DNA of 64,000 nucleotides from the NCBI GenBank assembly GCA_030710605.1, contig CP092863.1, positions 114,572,014-114,636,013 on the forward strand, given 5' to 3'. This DNA is from Cordylochernes scorpioides. Taxonomy: Eukaryota > Arthropoda > Arachnida > Pseudoscorpiones > Chernetidae. Below the pieces are notes generated by a model. That model was not told the origin of the DNA, did no database searches, and was given only the letters and a program-made list of their open reading frames with translations. Both the position numbers and the translations under genes were made by a program. Shown piece by piece: positions 20,366 through 29,671 of the stretch. Positions within the stretch are counted from its first letter, which is position 1, and every line of letters begins with the position of its first letter.

Positions 20366-21466
20366 CTAGCGGATGTACCCGGCTTCGCCCCGGTTTTATC
20401 CGAGTAAAGGTTTGTCTAACGAACATTTGTTAAAACAATTCTATATAAATTTATAAAAAAATAATAGATATATTTTGATAATTTGAAACTCGTAAATTTG
20501 AATCTCTCGATAAAGTGAACATTTTTCCCGGTCCCTTGAAAAATACTCGATAAGTTGAATAAAATCAATATTAATTGGTTCCCTCGGTAATTGGAAATTA
20601 AAGGAATAGTATTTTGCCTTGGAATTGAATCTTTATTCTTGTCTCAAATAAATTGCCATGTCATCCTGTATTTTGTCTTTCCTAATTTTCTACATTACAA
20701 AATCATCGTTTTATCTAGTGAACATTTTTTCCCGGTCCCTTGAAAAATACTCGATAAGGTTGAATAAATTCATGGTCGTTTATGGTAGATGGACGAAGTT
20801 CCCGGAGGTCATCTTGGGCAAGCTCCCGCGAGGCTTTTTTTCTTGTGTACTTGGCATAGCTGTGTCACCAACTCTGCCCTGATTGGTCGGTGGGTACTTT
20901 GAATGTCGGCCGGCGGCCGGGCGAATCCATTCTCGCACGGGGTCTGCCCCCCTCAAAACTTTTGGCAAAGCACTTTCTAATTAAAGATTATTGTCTTAAA
21001 TAATATTTAAGAACAAAAAGTATAATAATTGAACGATAGGAAATTAAAGTAAATAATTATACTAAACTAAATGATGTAAAAATAATTATACATGAAATTT
21101 GAAATAAGTTTTAGAAAAGTTATCGTTAAGTCCACGGGAAAAGATGTAGCCAAAACAAATAGGTTTTTAACAGTGACACGTGAGCACCCGCCTCGAGGCG
21201 CGCTCCTCTCTCCTAACATTACTCCCCCTCTTGAAAAAGCCTATCTCCGTCTCAATGGTGGCGCTGCTTGCGAGTTAAAGCTACAAATCTGCAAATAACT
21301 CTAAGGATATTCAAGATATTAAAGAAATTATTTTTCGTAAACCTTTCCGGGGATATACCTAATAATATCCAAAATTTCACGGCGATTGGATGTATGGTTT
21401 TTGAATCCATAGAGGACACACACACACACAGACAGACACACAGACATTCAATTTTATATATATAGA
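20366..21466 (-). mobile_element. Non-autonomous Helitron, 1.1 kb
   Basis: On the minus strand it begins TCTATATATATAAAATTG at 21466 and ends with the hairpin CCGGGGCGAAGCCGGG and GCTAG at 20366, next to T. An internal GC-rich block (about 20785-20960) sits between two copies of a segment containing TTTTTCCCGGTCCCTTGAAA (20517 and 20722). No Rep/helicase coding. The GC-rich block may be captured sequence. Confidence 0.8.
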
Positions 21467-21844
21467 TAATTAAAGTATAAATATACGACAAAGGTCAAAT
21501 CCAAATTTTGTTTAAGTTGAACTACGGAAGCATAATCTGCCCCTCGACCATCTTTGACTCTGATCTCAGAATTTTCTCAAGAAAAACTCTAACGCTCCAA
21601 AACACTAGACTTATCTAATGACCATGTCTAACAAAGACAGAAATTCTCTTAAACCTAAGTCAATATAAGTTATGTGAAAACATTTTGCTAACGTCTAAAA
21701 TGTATATAGACAAAGATGTGAGAAATCATTTAGATCAGGGAACAATCTCACTTCTGTAAAGTTTGGACAGTCGTAGATAAGTTTGTTCAGTTTCTCCACA
21801 GGTACAATTTGGCTGATAAACCTCTGTTATGTAAATATTGCTTA

Positions 21845-21862
21845 TATATATATATATATATA
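21845..21862. repeat. (TA)n at the left edge of the PLE cluster
   Basis: A short TA dinucleotide run directly abuts the end of PLE copy A. Similar runs lie at the right ends of copy C (33504-33532) and of the diverged copy E (35646-35684). Confidence 0.7.
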
Positions 21863-22493
21863 ATAATAAATAGTTATTTAATTTTATAGTCCAGTTTTGT
21901 ATTAAGATTATCTTCACTATTATGATCATTTAAATACAAATTATAAAATTTTGTAAAATGTTATTAATTTGTAGATAGAGAGAGAGAAAAAAAAAATCCT
22001 TTTCTTCTATTACATCCTCAAGTTAATTATATAATTATAATTAATAACAATAAAAAAAAATTAACAAAGTAACGTCTATTACATCGGCTTTTACACGTCA
22101 TTCAGACATACTCTAATCCTATATATAGAATAATCGAAGAGATAATATATATAATAGTTAGAAAAAAGATAGAAAGACAGAACCATGCACTTTTAATCAA
22201 ACTAATAATAAGGCAAAGAAAAAAAAAAAAAAACAAAAGAGAGTTTTATAAAGAAGGTAGATAAGATTGTTAGTATATATATATATATTTTTTTATGATT
22301 TTATATTTTATTCTTTTTTTTTTAAGATTTTTAAAGGTTTTTTTATTTTATAATATGATTATAAATAGTTGTATTTAGTAATATATCTATAGTATGAATT
22401 AACATTTGTTATAAGTTTGGATATTATGTTTTGAAACCCTAATGGTAGACCAGACATACACAAAAAACTTTAAATTGAAATAAATTGGAAAAA

Positions 22494-22570
22494 GAGATCT
22501 GCTGGAACGGGGATCATCAGATAAAATTCCAGCGACATTTCAACCCCTTCTTTATTATGTCATAGATCTC
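22494..22570 (-). ncRNA. PLE structured RNA (pseudoknot), copy A
   Basis: Identical to the structure described at 28379-28455, on the minus strand. Confidence 0.65.
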
Positions 22571-23098
22571 CTTTAAACCGGATTTTATGTGTTAATATTA
22601 AGTTGTTTCAGTGAAATATTTAAATGAACATATATAACAGATACAAACTTACCTCGGCCGCTGCGTCCTTCATTGTGAGTATCTATTTCTGGCTCACACA
22701 TGTCGCGTGAGGGGAATGTCCCCCCATATTTCAAATTTAGACCATTTTTTCAGAATTTTTTTGAACAACAAGAAAATTAAAGAAGAAAGGAAAAATAGTT
22801 AAAGGAAGAAAGCTAAATTTTATAATCTTTACAGCTAGTTATATCAAAATAACTGATTTAACACTTATTCATCTTTTAATATTCCTTTAAAAAGGCAAAT
22901 TATAAGAGTTTAATAAAGCTATTAATTGTGCAAATTCAACTTTATTTAACTTCCATTTTCCTCCCCAGAAATTGGAGATTAAACAAAAATGAACTATATA
23001 CTTTAAAACTTTAAATATCTTGTGAAAAAATCTTTTAATCAGTTATTTAATCAAAGTTTAATTAACTGTTAAAGGTTATAAATTTGTATTAGTTAATA

Positions 23099-25558
23099 TT
23101 AAGAGAAATTATAGAAAGTTGATTTCATAAATGGATATTTCCATTTATTTTTTTTTAAATATTTTATAATTGATATACTGTTGAAATATTTTACTTGTTT
23201 GATACTAAATTTGTTTTTAATAAATTCCATGTTTAAATTTTTAACATCTTCTATGAAATTATCTAATATATTATTTATTCTATAAAATCTTAGAAACTGA
23301 CCATAATATATACCTTTACAGCAATTTAATGATATATTAGAATTCATATTACAGTATTTTATAATATTGAAATTATAATTACTCTTTTTGTTATAAACTC
23401 TAACAGCACTATTTGTAAGGTCTATATTCAAGTCTAAAAAGTTAACTTTTTTGTTTCTATAAATTTTTTCATTGTTCTTAAGTTTCAAGTATTTAGGATA
23501 AATTTCAGGTATTAATTTTTTAAACAGTGGATTATTAAATATTATTATGTCATCTACATATCGGAATATTTGCCAATTAATATTATTTTGTAGAAAGTAT
23601 TCTCTTTCGTACCAGAACAAAATTAAATTTGCTAATAACGGACTAGAAGAAGTACCCATGGGAACGCCTTCTGATTGAATATATATTTTATTTTTAAATT
23701 CTATATAGTTAAAATTTAAAAATGTTTCCAGTAGAGTTTTTGCTGTTTTAAGATCTAATTTAAATGTTTTATATCTGTTATGAATAATTTTAATGTAGAA
23801 AGTTTTGTCATTAATGAATTCATTAAATAAATTGGTTATTTTATTATTTAGATCTCTTAAATTTATTTTAGAATATAGGTCCTCAAAGTCAAATGTGTGT
23901 ACTGTTTCAATGTTTGTCCAATTGTTCATTAAATAATTAATGATTTTTTTATTTGAGTCGATAAATTTATAATTATATTTATTAGTTAATTTATTTATAA
24001 TAAATTGTAGTGTTGAGGCTAATTGTATATCAATATTTTTTATGACTGAATTTATACCAGATGTGATTGTTCTGAAAGAAATAGGTTTTTTGTGTAGTTT
24101 AGGAATTATATAGAACTTTGGTATGTTTGGATTTTTGTGGTTATTATAAATTTTTAGTGAATTTTCAACATTTTTGATGTCTTTTTTGATTTTTGTGCCT
24201 GTAGTTCTAGCAAAAGTGTATTTATGATTATTATCAATTTCCTTTTTTAGTATATCGTGGTATAGATTTTTACAAATTAAAGATAAATTATTGGAACATT
24301 TATCTATAGGAGTGATAATATAGTCCTTCTGTAAATTAATTATATTTTCTTTAAAAGAAGGAATGTCTGAATTGGGTTTTGTGTATTTAAGTGTATTATT
24401 ATAATAATTTATAATTTCCTTTTTAATATTATGTTTCCATTCCAGAAAAGTAAATTCTGGAATACTGTATCTTATACTAGTTTTATTTATGAAAATATCT
24501 ATATCTTTTAATATAGATTTAATTGTATTATTATAATTGTGTTTAATTTGAGGTATATATTTATACCCTTTATTTAAAATTTCTTGATATTCTGGATTTA
24601 AAAAAGAAAAGTTGCTAGTTAATATATGACCTGAGAACTTATATTTATCAATATAGTTGTTGCAATTACATTTAATTTTTTTAAAATTTGCTAAATTATT
24701 AATAAATTGGTTATAATTGCAAACTAAATTACCTATATTTTTATTGTATCTCCAGATTGTTTTAAAATTTAAATTTTTTATAGGGAAAAGATTATTGATG
24801 ATTTGGTTATTAAAAATATCATTAAATTTAATATGATTAAATAAATTGTTATTAAATTTAATGATAATATTAATGTTATTAGTATTTTGTTTAATTTTTC
24901 TGTATTTAAAGATGTCGTGTGTAATATCTATTAATCTGTTAGTCAGATTATGAATTTTAATATATTCTATGAGTTTGATAAATTTATTATTATTTAGTTT
25001 AAATAATGTTTTAATAAATTTATCGACGAAGTTGTTAGTGTACATTTGTTTTGGGTCTAGTAATTCTTCAAATTCAATGTAACGTAATTTATTTGTAGTT
25101 TTACCTCTAGTTTTATTAGGTTTAGTTTTAAATTCATTTTTATATTTGCAACTGATTTCATAAGTTGAAATTTCTTCTGTTTGTGGTTTGTATGTGTAGT
25201 TTAATTCGTCGTTAAGTCCATAAGGGAATAATGTGTTGTGTTTATAAATGTAGTTGTTTTCTAATAATAGTCGTTGTTTTTTGTTTTGACATATGTCTAG
25301 TATTTCTATCTTAAAGTTGTTAAAAGTATGTAATTGATTGTGTTCTTTCATATATATATTACCAATTGATTTTTTAGCGTGGTTTCTATGTAGGTTTATT
25401 CGTATATTTAATGGATTACAGGTTTGTCCTATGTATGATAGTTGACAAATTTGGCATGTTAATTTATAAATAGTATTTACTAATTTACAACTAGTTGTTT
25501 GAAAAGTGTCATGGTTCTTAAGAGAGGGACAAGTTTGACAATTTTTTCTTAGGCAATT
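23099..25558 (-). CDS. PLE protein: N-terminal GIY-YIG endonuclease + reverse transcriptase, copy A
   Basis: An uninterrupted frame nearly identical to copy C (29672-32131); see that entry for domains. The first in-frame ATG is at 25351, but the open frame continues upstream to 25558 and there encodes the Cys-rich and GIY-YIG segments. ATG 25351 therefore lies inside the endonuclease and is unlikely to be the true start. One visible residue difference from copy C is near the end (KYLKKN versus KYFKKN). No stops or frameshifts, so it is young or recently duplicated. Confidence 0.88.
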   Translation of the reverse strand, partial: NCLRKNCQTCPSLKNHDTFQTTSCKLVNTIYKLTCQICQLSYIGQTCNPLNIRINLHRNHAKKSIGNIYMKEHNQLHTFNNFKIEILDICQNKKQRLLLENNYIYKHNTLFPYGLNDELNYTYKPQTEEISTYEISCKYKNEFKTKPNKTRGKTTNKLRYIEFEELLDPKQMYTNNFVDKFIKTLFKLNNNKFIKLIEYIKIHNLTNRLIDITHDIFKYRKIKQNTNNINIIIKFNNNLFNHIKFNDIFNNQIINNLFPIKNLNFKTIWRYNKNIGNLVCNYNQFINNLANFKKIKCNCNNYIDKYKFSGHILTSNFSFLNPEYQEILNKGYKYIPQIKHNYNNTIKSILKDIDIFINKTSIRYSIPEFTFLEWKHNIKKEIINYYNNTLKYTKPNSDIPSFKENIINLQKDYIITPIDKCSNNLSLICKNLYHDILKKEIDNNHKYTFARTTGTKIKKDIKNVENSLKIYNNHKNPNIPKFYIIPKLHKKPISFRTITSGINSVIKNIDIQLASTLQFIINKLTNKYNYKFIDSNKKIINYLMNNWTNIETVHTFDFEDLYSKINLRDLNNKITNLFNEFINDKTFYIKIIHNRYKTFKLDLKTAKTLLETFLNFNYIEFKNKIYIQSEGVPMGTSSSPLLANLILFWYEREYFLQNNINWQIFRYVDDIIIFNNPLFKKLIPEIYPKYLKLKNNEKIYRNKKVNFLDLNIDLTNSAVRVYNKKSNYNFNIIKYCNMNSNISLNCCKGIYYGQFLRFYRINNILDNFIEDVKNLNMEFIKNKFSIKQVKYFNSISIIKYLKKNKWKYPFMKSTFYNFS

Positions 25559-26569
25559 CTTAGCGAGTTTAAATTAACATAAAAGAGGTGCTAACACTAA
25601 TATGTTTGTAGTTTTTTTTAGTTTTTTTAGTTTGTTATTCTTATGAATTTTTTAAATATATTTTACTTAATTGTTTTTGTGTTGATAAAGTTTGTAATAA
25701 ATTGAATAATTAATCTATAAATATATAGATATTACTGTTTGTTATCTGTTATATTTTTAAGAATAACTAATAAAAAAAACATCTTTAAACTAACAAAAAC
25801 ACTGAAAAAAACAAAAGTTCTGAAATTATTTTTTTTCCTAGAATTACTTTTATAATTTAATTTTAAATAATCAAACAATGAAAGATAATTAAAATTTGTA
25901 TGAAGATTTATTTATATTAGAATATCTAATATAATTTAATTTGTATATTAAGTTATATATAAAAAAAAAATTATATCATAGAGCAAGCTCATATGAATTA
26001 ATATAGTGTAGAAACTATATAACAAAATTATAACAGTGATTCTAATTTTAAAAAACTTAAGGAGCAAACTGATAATAATGATAACTTATATCAGTTAGAT
26101 TTGATTAGATTAGCAAGCTAAATCTAAATTAATTATAATAATAAATAGTTATTTAATTTTATAGTCCAGTTTTGTATTAAGATTATCTTCACTATTATGA
26201 TCATTTAAATACAAATTATAAAATTTTGTAAAATGTTATTAATTTGTAGATAGAGAGAGAGAAAAAAAAAAATCCTTTTCTTCTATTACATCCTCAAGTT
26301 AATTATATAATTATAATTAATAACAATAAAAAAAAATTAATAAAGTAACGTCTATTACATCGGCTTTTACACGTCATTCAGACATACTCTAATCCTATAT
26401 ATAGAATAATCGAAGAGATAATATATATAATAGTTAGAAAAAAGATAGAAAGACAGAACCATGCACTTTTAATCAAACTAATAATAAGGCAAAGAAAAAA
26501 AAAAAAAACAAAAGAGAGTTTTATAAAGAAGGTAGATAAGATTGTTAGTATATATATATATATTTTTTT

Positions 26570-27850
26570 ATGACATTTTCAGACATTCCTTCTTTTAAAG
26601 AAAATATAATTAATTTACAGAAGGACTATATTATCACTCCTATAGATAAATGTTCCAATAATTTATCTTTAATTTGTAAAAATCTATACCACGATATGCT
26701 AAAAAAGGAAATTGATAATAATCATAAATACACTTTTGCTAGAACTACAGGCACAAAAATCAAAAAAGACATCAAAAATGTTGAAAATTCACTAAAAATT
26801 TATAATAACCACAAAAATCCAAACATACCAAAGTTCTATATAATTCCTAAACTACACAAAAAACCTATTTCTTTCAGAACAATCACATCTGGTATAAATT
26901 CAGTCATAAAAAATATTGATATACAATTAGCCTCAACACTACAATTTATTATAAATAAATTAACTAATAAATATAATTATAAATTTATCGACTCAAATAA
27001 AAAAATCATTAATTATTTAATGAACAATTGGACAAACATTGAAACAGTACACACATTTGACTTTGAGGACCTATATTCTAAAATAAATTTAAGAGATCTA
27101 AATAATAAAATAACCAATTTATTTAATGAATTCATTAATGACAAAACTTTCTACATTAAAATTATTCATAACAGATATAAAACATTTAAATTAGATCTTA
27201 AAACAGCAAAAACTCTACTGGAAACATTTTTAAATTTTAACTATATAGAATTTAAAAATAAAATATATATTCAATCAGAAGGCGTTCCCATGGGTACTTC
27301 TTCTAGTCCGTTATTAGCAAATTTAATTTTGTTCTGGTACGAAAGAGAATACTTTCTACAAAATAATATTAATTGGCAAATATTCCGATATGTAGATGAC
27401 ATAATAATATTTAATAATCCACTGTTTAAAAAATTAATACCTGAAATTTATCCTAAATACTTGAAACTTAAGAACAATGAAAAAATTTATAGAAACAAAA
27501 AAGTTAACTTTTTAGACTTGAATATAGACCTTACAAATAGTGCTGTTAGAGTTTATAACAAAAAGAGTAATTATAATTTCAATATTATAAAATACTGTAA
27601 TATGAATTCTAATATATCATTAAATTGCTGTAAAGGTATATATTATGGTCAGTTTCTAAGATTTTATAGAATAAATAATATATTAGATAATTTCATAGAA
27701 GATGTTAAAAATTTAAACATGGAATTTATTAAAAACAAATTTAGTATCAAACAAGTAAAATATTTCAACAGTATATCAATTATAAAATATTTAAAAAAAA
27801 ATAAATGGAAATATCCATTTATGAAATCAACTTTCTATAATTTCTCTTAA
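26570..27850 (+). pseudogene. PLE reverse transcriptase, 5'-truncated copy B
   Basis: The frame is open and matches the C-terminal 420 or so residues of copy C (from SDIPSFKENIIN to the end), including RT motifs PKLHKKP, TFDFEDLY, GVPMGTSSSPLLANL and YVDD. The endonuclease, the CxC region and about 330 residues of the ATG-frame are missing. The apparent ATG at 26570 comes from inverted copy-A sequence plus about 5 extra bases at the junction, so it is not a native start. One residue difference from copy C (HDMLKK versus HDILKK). Confidence 0.85.
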
Positions 27851-28275
27851 TATTAACTAATACAAATTTATAACCTTTAACAGTTAATTAAACTTTGATT
27901 AAATAACTGATTAAAAGATTTTTTCACAAGATATTTAAAGTTTTAAAGTATATAGTTCATTTTTGTTTAATCTCCAATTTCTGGGGAGGAAAATGGAAGT
28001 TAAATAAAGTTGAATTTGCACAATTAATAGCTTTATTAAACTCTTATAATTTGCCTTTTTAAAGGAATATTAAAAGATGAATAAGTGTTAAATCAGTTAT
28101 TTTGATATAACTAGCTGTAAAGATTATAAAATTTAGCTTTCTTCCTTTAACTATTTTTCCTTTCTTCTTTAATTTTCTTGTTGTTCAAAAAAATTCTGAA
28201 AAAATGGTCTAAATTTGAAATATGGGGGGACATTCCCCTCACGCGACATGTGTGAGCCAGAAATAGATACTCACA

Positions 28276-28296
28276 ATGAAGGACGCAGCGGCCGAG
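28276..28296 (+). other. Candidate 5' coding exon and splice donor of the PLE
   Basis: ATG-AAG-GAC-GCA-GCG-GCC-GAG is followed directly by GTAAGT, a consensus 5' splice site. It joins in phase 0 to the AG at 29670-29671 (CGCTAAG), after which the main frame reads N-C-L-R-K-N-C-Q-T-C. The intron would be 1375 bp. PLEs are known to carry introns. Against it: the diverged copy at about 34310 (minus) has TTG in place of ATG, though a donor-like GTAGGT remains. Confidence 0.4.
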
Positions 28297-28378
28297 GTAA
28301 GTTTGTATCTGTTATATATGTTCATTTAAATATTTCACTGAAACAACTTAATATTAACACATAAAATCCGGTTTAAAG

Positions 28379-28455
28379 GAGATCTATGACATAATAAAGA
28401 AGGGGTTGAAATGTCGCTGGAATTTTATCTGATGATCCCCGTTCCAGCAGATCTC
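28379..28455 (+). ncRNA. PLE structured RNA (pseudoknot), between copies B and C
   Basis: An outer helix GAGATCT (28379-28385) with AGATCTC (28449-28455) encloses an H-type pseudoknot: GGGG (28402-28405) pairs with CCCC (28437-28440), and GCTGGAA (28416-28422) with TTCCAGC (28442-28448). The last two 3' strands are directly adjacent, so helices could stack. In the diverged copy at 34827-34906 every helix has changed on both strands in a pairing-compatible way. Function unknown; ribozyme, translation or RT-recruitment roles are possible. Confidence 0.65.
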
Positions 28456-29671
28456 TTTTTCCAATTTATTTCAATTTAAAGTTTTTTGTGTATGTCTGGT
28501 CTACCATTAGGGTTTCAAAACATAATATCCAAACTTATAACAAATGTTAATTCATACTATAGATATATTACTAAATACAACTATTTATAATCATATTATA
28601 AAATAAAAAAAACCTTTAAAAATCTTTAAAAAAAAAGAATAAAATATAAAATCATAAAAAAATATATATATATATACTAACAATCTTATCTACCTTCTTT
28701 ATAAAACTCTCTTTTGTTTTTTTTTTTTTTTTCTTTGCCTTATTATTAGTTTGATTAAAAGTGCATGGTTCTGTCTTTCTATCTTTTTTCTAACTATTAT
28801 ATATATTATCTCTTCGATTATTCTATATATAGGATTAGAGTATGTCTGAATGACGTGTAAAAGCCGATGTAATAGACGTTACTTTGTTAATTTTTTTTTA
28901 TTGTTATTAATTATAATTATATAATTAACTTGAGGATGTAATAGAAGAAAAGGATTTTTTTTTTTCTCTCTCTCTATCTACAAATTAATAACATTTTACA
29001 AAATTTTATAATTTGTATTTAAATGATCATAATAGTGAAGATAATCTTAATACAAAACTGGACTATAAAATTAAATAACTATTTATTATTATAATTAATT
29101 TAGATTTAGCTTGCTAATCTAATCAAATCTAACTGATATAAGTTATCATTATTATCAGTTTGCTCCTTAAGTTTTTTAAAATTAGAATCACTGTTATAAT
29201 TTTGTTATATAGTTTCTACACTATATTAATTCATATGAGCTTGCTCTATGATATAATTTTTTTTTTTTTATATATAACTTAATATACAAATTAAATTATA
29301 TTAGATATTCTAATATAAATAAATCTTCATACAAATTTTAATTATCTTTCATTGTTTGATTATTTAAAATTAAATTATAAAAGTAATTCTAGGAAAAAAA
29401 ATAATTTCAGAACTTTTGTTTTTTTCAGTGTTTTTGTTAGTTTAAAGATGTTTTTTTTATTAGTTATTCTTAAAAATATAACAGATAACAAACAGTAATA
29501 TCTATATATTTATAGATTAATTATTCAATTTATTACAAACTTTATCAACACAAAAACAATTAAGTAAAATATATTTAAAAAATTCATAAGAATAACAAAC
29601 TAAAAAAACTAAAAAAAACTACAAACATATTAGTGTTAGCACCTCTTTTATGTTAATTTAAACTCGCTAAG

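Larger units (their letters stand above)
21863..26573 (-). mobile_element. Penelope-like element copy A (inverted)
   Basis: This is the inverted, nearly identical counterpart of about 28672-33365. It contains a full ORF (25558 to 23099), the downstream terminal region with pseudoknot and splice-donor-like GAGGTAAGT (about 22660), and upstream sequence that crosses the same head-to-tail unit junction (near 25999). Its right end is cut inside the upstream terminal region at 26573, where copy B begins in the opposite orientation. Confidence 0.9.
26579..29231 (+). mobile_element. Penelope-like element copy B, 5'-truncated
   Basis: It starts abruptly inside the RT domain and runs through the complete 3' region to TTTCTACACTATA at about 29231, where copy C begins head-to-tail. 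Its 3' region therefore acts as the upstream pseudo-LTR of copy C, as known for tandem PLEs. The same 3' region recurs at 32132-33510. Confidence 0.85.

Noticed and set aside
28408-28435. GAAA, GTC and CTGATGA in the PLE terminal region as a hammerhead ribozyme
   Set aside because: The order and pairing do not give three hammerhead stems, and the diverged subfamily has lost CTGATGA while keeping the helices. Kept only as an unclassified pseudoknot.
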